From positions 1 to 64,000 of the forward strand of contig JBMOIC010000016.1 in NCBI GenBank assembly GCA_049317525.1: a stretch of 64,000 nucleotides of DNA, in the 5' to 3' direction. The translations under genes were made by a program, and so were the position numbers. Below the pieces are notes generated by a model. The model was not told the DNA's origin, ran no database searches, and saw only the letters and a program-made list of their open reading frames with translations. The stretch comes from UBA961 sp049317525. Lineage in GTDB: Bacteria; Bacteroidota; Ignavibacteria; Kapaibacteriales; UBA961. Numbering within the stretch: the stretch's first letter is position 1; every line of letters begins with the position of its first letter. This document shows positions 1 to 7,464 of the stretch, piece after piece.

Positions 1-38
1 AATGATATCAGAACCTTTTTTTATGTATTCTTAGTTAT

Positions 39-80
39 ACTTCCTTTTTGGGTACTCTTCAAGTAATTGGAGAAGGAAGT
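39..80. repeat. Inverted repeat in hairpin-rich leading stretch
   Basis: ACTTCCTT at 39-46 is matched by AAGGAAGT at 73-80. A second near-palindrome lies at 84-99, with core GATAGCTATC at 87-96. Together with the GC-rich repeats that follow, the first 284 bases hold a chain of potential hairpins and no convincing gene. A reading frame crossing 48-383 overlaps the conserved uracil-DNA glycosylase gene on the other strand and resembles no known protein. Confidence 0.5.
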
Positions 81-108
81 CTACTGGATAGCTATCTAGT
101 AAAGGCTT

Positions 109-159
109 GTGTTCTTTACTCTCACCCCGCCCGGCGGGCATGCCTCGCTGAGGGGAATA
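109..159. repeat. GC-rich dispersed-type repeat, copy 1
   Basis: This 51-base unit shares GTGTTCTTTA, CTCACCCCGCCC, GGCATGCCTC and GGGGAATA, in that order, with a second unit at 214-262. It is far richer in GC than its surroundings. It can fold with an outer CCCC/GGGG pairing and an inner GGCG/CGCT stem. Its last bases, AGGGGAAT (151-158), also pair perfectly with ATTCCCCT (168-175). Looks like a REP- or MITE-like element; identity is inferred from structure only. Confidence 0.6.
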
Positions 160-213
160 AGATTTTGATTCCCCTTTACAAAATTGGCGTGGCAAATTCA
201 GATTTGTCAGGGT

Positions 214-262
214 GTGTTCTTTACCTCACCCCGCCCTGCTGGCATGCCTCCAGCGGGGAATA
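214..262. repeat. GC-rich dispersed-type repeat, copy 2
   Basis: Second copy of the unit at 109-159, same orientation, about 80% identical by eye. The inner stem is GCTGG/CCAGC here where copy 1 has GGCG/CGCT, so pairing is kept while sequence differs. A short hairpin, CAAAT-TCAG-ATTTG (193-206), lies just before it. The unit ends 23 bases from the stop codon of the uracil-DNA glycosylase gene, so it may also act as a 3' structure for that transcript, although there is no U-tract. Confidence 0.6.
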
Positions 263-284
263 CGAGGTAGATTCGTTCAAAACC

Positions 285-1025
285 CTAAGTACTAGGATTA
301 TTCTTTTTCCAATCTTCGTACATATTTTTAAGCATTTGCACATCATCCCAAGCAGGTTTTTTCCAATTTGGATTACGCAATAAAGCAGCTGGATGATATG
401 TAGCAATCATATTCACCCCATGATAATTAAGAATTGTACCCCGAATATCCTGCATTTTATGCTCTTTTTTTAAGAGAGTATTTACAGCAGTTAACCCCAA
501 TGCAAGAATAAAAGCAGGTTTTATCAATTCTATTTGCTTCTGTAAATAAGGCTCACATGAGTTGATTTCAGATTTTTCTGGACGTCTATTGTTGGGTGGA
601 CGACATTTAATGATATTGGCTATATATACTTCTTCGCGAGTAAATCCTATGGCTTGTAGGATTTTGGTGAGAAGCTGTCCTGCTGCACCAACAAATGGTT
701 CGCCTTTTGCATCTTCGTCTGCTCCGGGGGCTTCGCCAATAATCAGAATATCAGCGTGTGGATTGCCTACACCGAAAACAAAAGAATTTCTTGTTGCTCC
801 TAAAGAACATTCCTGACAATTATGAATATTTTGGTATAAAATAGGAAGCGATTCTGCGTGATGCCAATTGGGGTTGATACTTAAAGACATAGTTTCAGCT
901 TGTATATGTAAGGGTTCTTCATGATTTAATACATGATTATCAACAGTAAAAAGAGGCTCTACATATAATAAAGGGCCAAATAATTCTTTTTGCTGTTTCA
1001 AATATGTAATAACTTTATTTTTCAT
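285..1025 (-). CDS. Uracil-DNA glycosylase, family 4 (4Fe-4S)
   Basis: Removes uracil from DNA, starting base-excision repair. The product has 246 residues. Motif A, GEAPGADE, is at 97-104; the C-terminal HPAALLRNP motif starts at 211. Cys70, Cys73, Cys141 and Cys157 match the four ligands of the iron-sulfur cluster of this family. The first ~60 residues are less conserved, as is usual. The gene follows the phosphoglucomutase-type gene on the same strand but is separated by a strong terminator-like hairpin ending about 10 bases before its start, so its expression may rely on read-through or on a promoter inside the spacer. Confidence 0.93.
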   Translation of the reverse strand: MKNKVITYLKQQKELFGPLLYVEPLFTVDNHVLNHEEPLHIQAETMSLSINPNWHHAESLPILYQNIHNCQECSLGATRNSFVFGVGNPHADILIIGEAPGADEDAKGEPFVGAAGQLLTKILQAIGFTREEVYIANIIKCRPPNNRRPEKSEINSCEPYLQKQIELIKPAFILALGLTAVNTLLKKEHKMQDIRGTILNYHGVNMIATYHPAALLRNPNWKKPAWDDVQMLKNMYEDWKKNNPST

Positions 1026-1035
1026 GTAGTTATAT

Positions 1036-1082
1036 ATAAAAAACCTTTACCCGTAATCTTATTGAAAAACGAATAAAGGTTT
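1036..1082 (-). terminator. Intrinsic terminator after phosphoglucomutase gene
   Basis: Read on the minus strand, AAACCTTTATTCGT pairs with ACGGGTAAAGGTTT (14 pairs, two of them G-U) around a 14-base loop and is followed by a T-run. It sits 16 bases beyond the upstream stop codon and directly before the glycosylase start. Confidence 0.75.
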
Positions 1083-1097
1083 ATGATGTCTTGACGA

Positions 1098-2498
1098 TTA
1101 ACTAAGTTTAAAGCCTTCTTCTAATAATTCATTGACCTTACCCATAGTTTCAGCTTCGGCATAGAATCTTATCAAAGGTTCAGTACCAGAAGAACGAATA
1201 AGCAACCAACCATTATCAACAAAGAATTTAAAACCATCTTTTGTCTCAGTTGAAATTACTGGATAACGTCCAATTTTTACAGGACCTTTTGCACAAGCAT
1301 TCATTATGACTTTCTTTTGTTGGCTAGTTACATGAACATCTTTGCGCATATATCTATGTGGACCAAATTCTGTATCAAGATCATCGCATAATTGTTTCAA
1401 ACTTTTTTTACGATGAGCCATCATTTCAATAAGTAAAAGTGCATTAAAAATGCCATCTCTCTCTGGAATATGAAGAATTGTGCCTAAGCCACCTGATTCT
1501 TCCCCACCCACAATTACTTTATGCTCATTCATTAGTTTAGCAACATGCTTAAACCCGACAGGTGTTTCAATTAAGTTTAAATTATGTTTTGCACAATATT
1601 GTTCAACCATAGAAGTAACGGAAACAGTTTTAACAACTGAACCGCGTTTCTTTTTGTCTTCATACATATACTTCAAAAGCAGTATAAACAGCTTTTGTGA
1701 ATCAACAAAATTTCCACATTCATCTGCAGCACCTAATCTATCGGCATCACCATCTGTTGCTATACCAATAGAATAGTTACCTTCTTTGATTTTATCTAAA
1801 AATGGAAGAAGATTGCTTGGAATTGGTTCAGGGTTGGTAATCTCTCCAAAAGAAGGATTAAACTCTGCATGCATCTCTTCAACATTCTGCAATACTTTAG
1901 GAAGAATGCCTTGTCCAGCACCATACATTGCATCTAATAGAATAGTAAAATTAGATGAATTAATTAAGTCTAGATCAATTTTCTTTCTGATATATCTAAG
2001 ATATGATTCTTGAGCATCAAAAGGGCGTATTGCCCTTTCGAGTATATATTGATCTAGGGATTTTGGCGGAGCTTTCGGAACTTTATTAGCAAGCTTAGCT
2101 AGTTCTAGTTCTATTTCTGCTATTTCTTCAGGATATGCAGGGCCACCAAACTTACCTTTTACTTTATATCCATTATAAATAGGAGGGTTGTGGCTTGCAG
2201 TGATTACTATTCCTAAAACAGCACCTTTTTGCTTGGTATGAAATGACACTTGAGGTGTGGAAGAAACAGATTGCGTTAAATGAACAATAATACCATGAAA
2301 AGCAAAGATCCTTGCGGTTTCTTCGGCAAATTCACGAGACATAAATCTGGTATCATATCCAATAACAGCAGCTGAATTTTTTTCGCCTATTCTTTTAATA
2401 TAATTAGCTGTTGCAGTTGCAACTAATGCTAGATTATCATAGGTAAAATCGCGGGCGATAATTCCGCGCCATCCATCAGTTCCAAAAACAATGCTCAT
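1098..2498 (-). CDS. Phosphoglucomutase/phosphomannomutase family enzyme
   Basis: Alpha-D-phosphohexomutase of 466 residues, interconverting sugar 1- and 6-phosphates for glycogen or envelope sugar synthesis. Signatures seen: FGTDGWRG at 5-12, the phosphoserine loop TASHNP with Ser102, the magnesium loop DGDADR at 249-254, the sugar-binding GGEESGG at 331-337 and the phosphate-binding RSSGTEP at 435-441. All four domains are present and length is normal. Whether glucose, mannose or glucosamine phosphate is preferred cannot be read from these motifs. It lies 46 bases behind enolase on the same strand and probably shares its transcript. Confidence 0.93.
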   Translation of the reverse strand: MSIVFGTDGWRGIIARDFTYDNLALVATATANYIKRIGEKNSAAVIGYDTRFMSREFAEETARIFAFHGIIVHLTQSVSSTPQVSFHTKQKGAVLGIVITASHNPPIYNGYKVKGKFGGPAYPEEIAEIELELAKLANKVPKAPPKSLDQYILERAIRPFDAQESYLRYIRKKIDLDLINSSNFTILLDAMYGAGQGILPKVLQNVEEMHAEFNPSFGEITNPEPIPSNLLPFLDKIKEGNYSIGIATDGDADRLGAADECGNFVDSQKLFILLLKYMYEDKKKRGSVVKTVSVTSMVEQYCAKHNLNLIETPVGFKHVAKLMNEHKVIVGGEESGGLGTILHIPERDGIFNALLLIEMMAHRKKSLKQLCDDLDTEFGPHRYMRKDVHVTSQQKKVIMNACAKGPVKIGRYPVISTETKDGFKFFVDNGWLLIRSSGTEPLIRFYAEAETMGKVNELLEEGFKLS

Positions 2499-2544
2499 AA
2501 TTTTTACTCAAACAATTGGTGGAGTATGAAAATAGTATTGCTAA

Positions 2545-3822
2545 TTATAAAATTGTGAAACCTGCATATTTTGCAGAGAAGCCTAATTCTTCTTCAATTC
2601 TAAGCAATTGATTGTACTTTGCAACTCTATCAGATCTGCTTGGAGCACCTGTTTTGATTTGCCCTGCATTTGTAGCAACGGCAATATCAGCGATTGTGGT
2701 ATCTTCTGTTTCGCCAGATCTGTGAGATATTATTGTTCTATAGCCATGTTGATGAGCCATAGAAATAGTGTCTAATGTTTCTGTTAATGTTCCAATTTGA
2801 TTTACTTTAATCAAAATGGCATTTGCAGTTCCAGTTTCTATACCTTTTGTTAAAAACGAAGGATTTGTCACAAATAGATCGTCTCCAACCAATTGTATCG
2901 TATCACCCAAGGCATCTGTCAACTTTTTCCAACCTTCCCAGTCATTTTCTCCCATTCCATCCTCTATAGAAAATAATGGATATTGAGAACATAATGACAT
3001 ATACCACTGAATCATCTCATCAGAGGTTTTGGATGGTGCACCTGATTTATACATTTCATACACACCATTCTTTACCATTTCACTTGCAGCAACATCGATT
3101 GCAAGTAAGATATCGTCTCCAGCATTATAACCTGCAAGAAGAATTGCATTTAAGATATGGTCAAATGCTTCTTCATTGGATTTCAGAGAAGGTGCAAATC
3201 CACCTTCATCACCAACAGATGTATTATACCCGTGTTTTTTAAGAACAGACTTTAAAGCATGAAAAACTTCTGTACCCATTCTTAATGCATTCGAAAAAGA
3301 ATCTGCACCTACTGGCATAATCATGAATTCTTGAATATCTACAGTATTATCAGCATGCTTGCCGCCATTCAGAATATTCATCATCGGAACAGGTAATGTG
3401 TTCCCATAAATACCACCTAAATAACGATATAAAGGCATATTATAGTATGCTGCTGATGCCTTTGCTATTGCTAAAGATACTCCAACAATTGCATTTGCAC
3501 CTAGATTAGATTTATTTTCCGTTCCATCTAATTCTATTAACAAATCATCAATTTCTGCCTGATCATCTGCATCCAAACCTTCAAGTTCTTCTGCAATGGT
3601 ACCATTAACATTATCTACAGCCTTTAAAGTGCCTTTGCCACCATATCTGGTAGAATCATCATCTCTAAGTTCGCACGCTTCGTTTTGTCCGGTACTGGCA
3701 CCAGAAGGAACAGCAGCAATACCATAAGAACCGTCTTCTAATACTACTTCAACTTCTAAAGTAGGATTTCCACGAGAATCTAAAATTTCTCTGGCATGAA
3801 TATCAGTAATTGAGGGGTTCAT
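2545..3822 (-). CDS. eno: Enolase
   Basis: Converts 2-phosphoglycerate to phosphoenolpyruvate in glycolysis; cytoplasmic, Mg-dependent. The 425-residue product has the complete family pattern: ARxILDSRGNPT near the N-terminus, the substrate loop GASTGQNEA, VGDEGGFAP, the metal ligands in SIEDG and GDDLFVTN, the catalytic lysine in LIKVNQIGT, and SHRSGETED near the C-terminus. Length and motifs are standard. The start follows directly from the conserved N-terminus. A 12-base perfect palindrome lies 33 bases upstream. Confidence 0.98.
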   Translation of the reverse strand: MNPSITDIHAREILDSRGNPTLEVEVVLEDGSYGIAAVPSGASTGQNEACELRDDDSTRYGGKGTLKAVDNVNGTIAEELEGLDADDQAEIDDLLIELDGTENKSNLGANAIVGVSLAIAKASAAYYNMPLYRYLGGIYGNTLPVPMMNILNGGKHADNTVDIQEFMIMPVGADSFSNALRMGTEVFHALKSVLKKHGYNTSVGDEGGFAPSLKSNEEAFDHILNAILLAGYNAGDDILLAIDVAASEMVKNGVYEMYKSGAPSKTSDEMIQWYMSLCSQYPLFSIEDGMGENDWEGWKKLTDALGDTIQLVGDDLFVTNPSFLTKGIETGTANAILIKVNQIGTLTETLDTISMAHQHGYRTIISHRSGETEDTTIADIAVATNAGQIKTGAPSRSDRVAKYNQLLRIEEELGFSAKYAGFTIL

Positions 3823-3854
3823 TGTAAAACCTTTATAAAGACAGATGATTGAAC

Positions 3855-3866
3855 ATGTAATTACAT
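3855..3866. promoter_or_regulatory. Palindrome upstream of enolase
   Basis: ATGTAATTACAT is a perfect 12-base palindrome in the promoter region of eno. It could be an operator; in such AT-rich DNA a chance palindrome of this size is not rare, so support is weak. Confidence 0.2.
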
Positions 3867-3883
3867 TATTATTTTTCTTTTAT

Positions 3884-3930
3884 AAAAAAAGGACATCCTT
3901 TGCCGCAATGAACAATGGCGCCCTTTTTTT
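3884..3930 (-). terminator. Intrinsic terminator after pterin dehydratase gene
   Basis: Read on the minus strand, an A-run precedes GGGCGCC, an imperfect stem (GGGC/GTCC outer, CC/GG and TTG/CAA inner) and then seven Ts. It lies 20 bases past the dehydratase stop codon and separates the thioredoxin-dehydratase pair from eno. Confidence 0.55.
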
Positions 3931-3949
3931 AACTTTGTCTATTTCATAT

Positions 3950-4243
3950 TCAGAAGGAAATAGAATCTATTTTGGATGCTAACTGAAAATCTAATTCTGT
4001 TAACCCTCCTTTATCATGAGTACTTATCATAATAGAAACTTTATTCCAACCATATAGTTGTATTTCTGGATGATGATCCATAGCTTCTGATACAATTGCA
4101 ATCGCATTAATAAATCCAATAGCAGATGCAAAATTAGATAGGAGGAATTGTCGTTTAAGGCTTAATCCATCATTAATCCACATAGGTAATAAAGCACTAT
4201 GATTATCGATTAATTCTTTGGAAAGCAATTCTGGTCTACTCAT
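3950..4243 (-). CDS. 4a-hydroxytetrahydrobiopterin dehydratase (PCD)
   Basis: Small enzyme of 97 residues that regenerates the pterin cofactor by dehydrating pterin-4a-carbinolamine. The active-site block MDHHPEI and the following YGWNKVSIMISTHDKGGLTE are typical of the PCD/DCoH family. It sits 14 bases behind the thioredoxin gene on the same strand. No aromatic amino acid hydroxylase lies in the window, so its partner is unknown; many bacteria use this fold in molybdopterin-related roles or without a known hydroxylase. Confidence 0.9.
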   Translation of the reverse strand: MSRPELLSKELIDNHSALLPMWINDGLSLKRQFLLSNFASAIGFINAIAIVSEAMDHHPEIQLYGWNKVSIMISTHDKGGLTELDFQLASKIDSISF

Positions 4244-4257
4244 AATAATCTGTAGAA

Positions 4258-4584
4258 TTAATTAGTATGAGCTTCTAAACGTTCTGCAATATATTGCTTG
4301 CTTACTGCTCCAATAATAGTATCAACCATTTCTCCACCTTTAAAAATCAATATTGTAGGAATTGATCTTATTCCATATTTCTGTGGTGCCATTTGATTGC
4401 TATCAACATCCATTTTCCCAATCACAACTTTTCCTTCGTATTCGCCGGCTAGTTCTTCAATAATAGGAGCTATCATACGGCATGGACCACACCATGTAGC
4501 CCAAAAATCTACTAATACTGGTTTATCTGATTTAATCACTTCAGTTTCAAAATTTTCATCTGTAATATGCAGAGGGTGTGACAT
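4258..4584 (-). CDS. trxA: Thioredoxin
   Basis: Cytoplasmic dithiol-disulfide oxidoreductase of 108 residues, the normal length. The active site WCGPC is at 31-35 and the cis-proline loop RSIPT places Pro at 76. No signal peptide. It heads a two-gene unit with the pterin dehydratase that ends at the terminator near 3884-3930. Confidence 0.97.
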   Translation of the reverse strand: MSHPLHITDENFETEVIKSDKPVLVDFWATWCGPCRMIAPIIEELAGEYEGKVVIGKMDVDSNQMAPQKYGIRSIPTILIFKGGEMVDTIIGAVSKQYIAERLEAHTN

Positions 4585-4734
4585 ATTATATTACCTTTAG
4601 TTAGAATTATTTATTTATGAATGCAGACTAAATTACCAAATTTTACATTGAACTATTAAACAAAATTAAAAGTATCGTATGCTTTTACTTTACTATGAAT
4701 CTACAGCATGGTTTTCATCGATAAACAATTATAA

Positions 4735-4748
4735 GTAAGTATACTTAC
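4735..4748. promoter_or_regulatory. 14-base perfect palindrome before thioredoxin gene
   Basis: GTAAGTATACTTAC is its own reverse complement. It lies in the 169-base spacer between the aminotransferase stop (4754) and trxA (start 4584). It could be an operator or a 3' hairpin of the aminotransferase mRNA. Apart from it the spacer holds no recognisable element. Confidence 0.3.
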
Positions 4749-4753
4749 AAACT

Positions 4754-5935
4754 CTATATATAGTTTTTTATCGTTAAGAAACGTTCTGCCGCAGTTTCAA
4801 GTGTAGAATACTTTTTACAAAAACAAAACCTAACATAAGTACTTGCTCTTTCGGGGCGCAGATAAAAACTTCCTGGTGGTATACATGCAATTCCACATGT
4901 TTTGATTAGCCATTTAGCAAAATCATTAGTATGTGCAAATGGAAAATCCACCGTATCAGCCATCATAAAATACGTACCTTCGGATACAATAGGATAAAGG
5001 CCAGCATGTGATAAAATCGATGAAAGATAATCTCTTTTTTTTCGATAATCTTGTACTAATTGACTATAATATTCATCTGGTAAATCTAAAGCTGCTGCTG
5101 CTGCATATTGCATTGGAGTAATGCTAGAGAACACATTAAATTGATGTACATTTCTTATTGGTTTTTGAAGAGCTTCACTAGAAATGGCCCAACCTAATTT
5201 CCATCCAGTAAATGAAAATGTTTTACCAATGCTAGATATAGTAATTGTTCGGTTTTCCATGTCTGGCATTGATCGCAATTGTATATGGATATGATTATCA
5301 AAAACTAGATGTTCATATACTTCATCAACAATTGCAAGTACATCAAATTCATTACATAAATCAGAAATAAAACCTAATTCAGTTCTATTAAACACAGTTC
5401 CGGAAGGATTATGCGGGGTATTAATGATAATTGCTTTTGTTTTTTCTGAAAAAGCTGCTTTTAACTCTACTGGATTGAATCTATATAATGGTTCATGCAA
5501 TGTTACTGGCACTGGAATTCCACCTGCAATTGTTATTGCGGGCACATAAGAATCATAGCAAGGTTCAAAAACAATTACTTCATCACCTGGATTGATAAAA
5601 GCTAATATTGTAGAAAACAAAGCTTCTGTTGCACCAGACATAACAGTTATCTGTGACGATGGGTCAATATCATGTTGATAGAATCTAGAGGAATGCCTTG
5701 CAATTGATTTCTTAAACCCGTTTTCACCAGACATAGCCGCATATTGATTTCTACCAGAAGCTATAGCCTCCATGGCAATCCGTTTTATTTCTATTGGGCC
5801 GTCAAAATCCGGGAAACCTTGTCCTAAATTTACTGCATTATATTGATGTGCTAATGCACTAATCTCTGTAAAGATAGTTGTTCCAAAAGACTCTGTTCTT
5901 TGTGAAGCAGTTAATTTTGAAAGGGAAGTTTTCAT
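4754..5935 (-). CDS. Class I/II PLP aminotransferase, methionine/kynurenine type
   Basis: A 393-residue fold-type I aminotransferase. The PLP lysine is Lys238 in SSIGKTFSFTGWK; NTPHNPSG (172-179) and DEVYEHL (204-210) complete the cofactor site. The N-terminus (NLGQGFPDFDGP) and the GWKLGW block match the subgroup of methionine and kynurenine-oxoglutarate aminotransferases (YbdL/CCBL-like). Specificity inside the subgroup cannot be fixed from sequence alone. A kynurenine monooxygenase gene is present at 19502 but not linked. It is followed closely upstream by terC (9 bases). Confidence 0.88.
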   Translation of the reverse strand: MKTSLSKLTASQRTESFGTTIFTEISALAHQYNAVNLGQGFPDFDGPIEIKRIAMEAIASGRNQYAAMSGENGFKKSIARHSSRFYQHDIDPSSQITVMSGATEALFSTILAFINPGDEVIVFEPCYDSYVPAITIAGGIPVPVTLHEPLYRFNPVELKAAFSEKTKAIIINTPHNPSGTVFNRTELGFISDLCNEFDVLAIVDEVYEHLVFDNHIHIQLRSMPDMENRTITISSIGKTFSFTGWKLGWAISSEALQKPIRNVHQFNVFSSITPMQYAAAAALDLPDEYYSQLVQDYRKKRDYLSSILSHAGLYPIVSEGTYFMMADTVDFPFAHTNDFAKWLIKTCGIACIPPGSFYLRPERASTYVRFCFCKKYSTLETAAERFLTIKNYI

Positions 5936-5944
5936 TCAGTTTTA

Positions 5945-6688
5945 TTAACGCAGATGTAATGGTTTATTCTGATTTTTACGAAATCGCATATTTAGTACTT
6001 CTACTAATAATGAAAATGCCATTGCTGTATAGATGTATCCCTTAGGTACATGTATAGCAAAACCTTCTATAAATAATGTAAGGCCAACCATTAATAAAAA
6101 TGACAATGCTAACATCTTTAAAGTAGGATGCGCTTCTATATATTTACTGATTGAAGTAGATGAAAACAACATGATAATTAAGGCAATGATAATAGCCATA
6201 ATCATAATAGGTATTTGATTTGCCAATCCAATTGCTGTAATAACCGAATCTAATGAAAACACCAAATCTATTAATAGCACTTGCGCCATTATAGATGTAA
6301 ATGCTTTAGATTTTATAGTGCTATTTTTATCTTCGTGATGGCTTTCTCCTTCTAACTTGGAGTGGATTTCTATTGTACTTTTTGCAAGCAGAAATAATCC
6401 ACCAAACATCATAATCAAATCACGCCCCGAAAACTCATGATGCAAAATCGTAAACAATGGATATACCAACCCTGCAATCCAGGATATACTGAGTAATAAA
6501 ATAGTACGAAGTAGTAAAGCTCCAATTATCCAAATTTTTCTGGCCTTAGCATGATCTTGTGCCGGTAATTTTCCAACGATAATGGACACAAAAATTACAT
6601 TGTCTATTCCCAATACAATTTCTAATAAAGATAAAGTCAATAGACTAAATAATCCTTCTGGGGTAAAAACCGAATATAATATTTCCAT
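5945..6688 (-). CDS. TerC family integral membrane protein
   Basis: Polytopic inner-membrane protein (about 247 residues, seven likely helices). The conserved acidic helices read GIDNVIFVS near the start and SLDSVITAIG in the middle, as in TerC/Alx proteins linked to manganese export and membrane-protein metalation. The ATG at 6688 is preferred over an upstream TTG at 6700 because homologues begin a few residues before the first helix. The name comes from tellurite resistance, but no other ter gene is nearby, so that role is not implied. Confidence 0.85.
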   Translation of the reverse strand: MEILYSVFTPEGLFSLLTLSLLEIVLGIDNVIFVSIIVGKLPAQDHAKARKIWIIGALLLRTILLLSISWIAGLVYPLFTILHHEFSGRDLIMMFGGLFLLAKSTIEIHSKLEGESHHEDKNSTIKSKAFTSIMAQVLLIDLVFSLDSVITAIGLANQIPIMIMAIIIALIIMLFSSTSISKYIEAHPTLKMLALSFLLMVGLTLFIEGFAIHVPKGYIYTAMAFSLLVEVLNMRFRKNQNKPLHLR

Positions 6689-6769
6689 GTTTTCAAGCAA
6701 TGATTGTATTAAATATTAGCACAAGTTACTAAAGGGATACATCACAAAAAAAAATACAAGCAATCTAAT

Positions 6770-6792
6770 GAAGATAAATTATGTTTATCTTC
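6770..6792. promoter_or_regulatory. Inverted repeat between terC and the ECF sigma gene
   Basis: GAAGATAAA-TTATG-TTTATCTTC is a perfect 9-base inverted repeat with a 5-base spacer, in the 186-base divergent region between terC and the sigma-factor gene. There is no T-run after it, so an operator is more likely than a terminator. The rest of the region is AT-rich with no exact TAnnTTTG box. Confidence 0.4.
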
Positions 6793-6874
6793 GCTAATGA
6801 TTTGATTTGTTTATAAGTTGTAGGATTTTATCTGTAACTTAATAATGAAAAGTTTGTTTCTATAATTACCGTTT

Positions 6875-7438
6875 ATGAATTCTTCACATGCACATGTTTC
6901 CGATATAGAGCTCTATGCTGCACTGAAAAATGGTAAAAGCGTTTCAGAGCCAGCATTTGCAGAACTTTATGCCAGATATTCTCCTAGGATTTTTGCTTAT
7001 TGCAGAAGAATTTTAGGTAATCGAGAAAGTGCACAAGATGCTTTTCAAGAAACATTTATACGATTCTATAATAGTGCGCAACAAAACAGAGAAATGACAA
7101 ATGTACCTGCTTATTTATTAAGAATTGCCAGGAATATATGTCTAAATATGCAGAGAAATAATCATAGAACAACAAATTTAGAAGATTATCATTTACCCTA
7201 TACAGAAGAATATTCGCATGAAAAAAAAGAATTACTCTCTTTAGTTACTACTGCCCTAGAGTTATTACCTGAAGACTACAGAGAATCTTTTGTATTAAGA
7301 GAATATGATGGTCTAAGTTATCAAGAGATTGCCGACTTAACCCAAACTAGCTTGGCAACTGTTAAAATCAGAATATTTAGAGCAAAACAAAAAATTCGTG
7401 AGATTTTAGCACCTTATTTATCGGATTTATCACAATAA
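6875..7438 (+). CDS. ECF-type RNA polymerase sigma factor
   Basis: A 187-residue sigma-70 family protein with only regions 2 and 4. Region 2 includes YARYSPRIFAYCRRILGN and DAFQETFIRFY (about residues 28-70); region 4 includes LPEDYRESFVLREYDGLSYQ and the helix-turn-helix LTQTSLATVKIRIFRAKQKI (about 130-182). It directs polymerase to a specific promoter set, normally held by an anti-sigma factor. The next gene, 26 bases downstream, encodes a protein with an anti-sigma-like N-terminus and one membrane helix, which fits a sigma/anti-sigma pair. Confidence 0.92.
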   Translation: MNSSHAHVSDIELYAALKNGKSVSEPAFAELYARYSPRIFAYCRRILGNRESAQDAFQETFIRFYNSAQQNREMTNVPAYLLRIARNICLNMQRNNHRTTNLEDYHLPYTEEYSHEKKELLSLVTTALELLPEDYRESFVLREYDGLSYQEIADLTQTSLATVKIRIFRAKQKIREILAPYLSDLSQ

Positions 7439-7464
7439 TTCGCATCTTTTAATGCTGTATATAT

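Noticed and set aside
109..262. CRISPR-like array
   Set aside because: Only two unequal copies, hairpin-forming, with a spacer unlike CRISPR spacing and no cas genes.
48..383. Open frame across the leading stretch on the plus strand
   Set aside because: It runs through the GC-rich hairpin repeats and overlaps the conserved 3' end of the uracil-DNA glycosylase; composition is not protein-like.
2976..3242. 88-codon plus-strand frame inside eno
   Set aside because: Mirror frame of a highly conserved gene, with no ribosome site or known motif.
5945..6688. Tellurite resistance
   Set aside because: TerC-family proteins mostly act in metal homeostasis and no other ter genes are near, so resistance is not supported.
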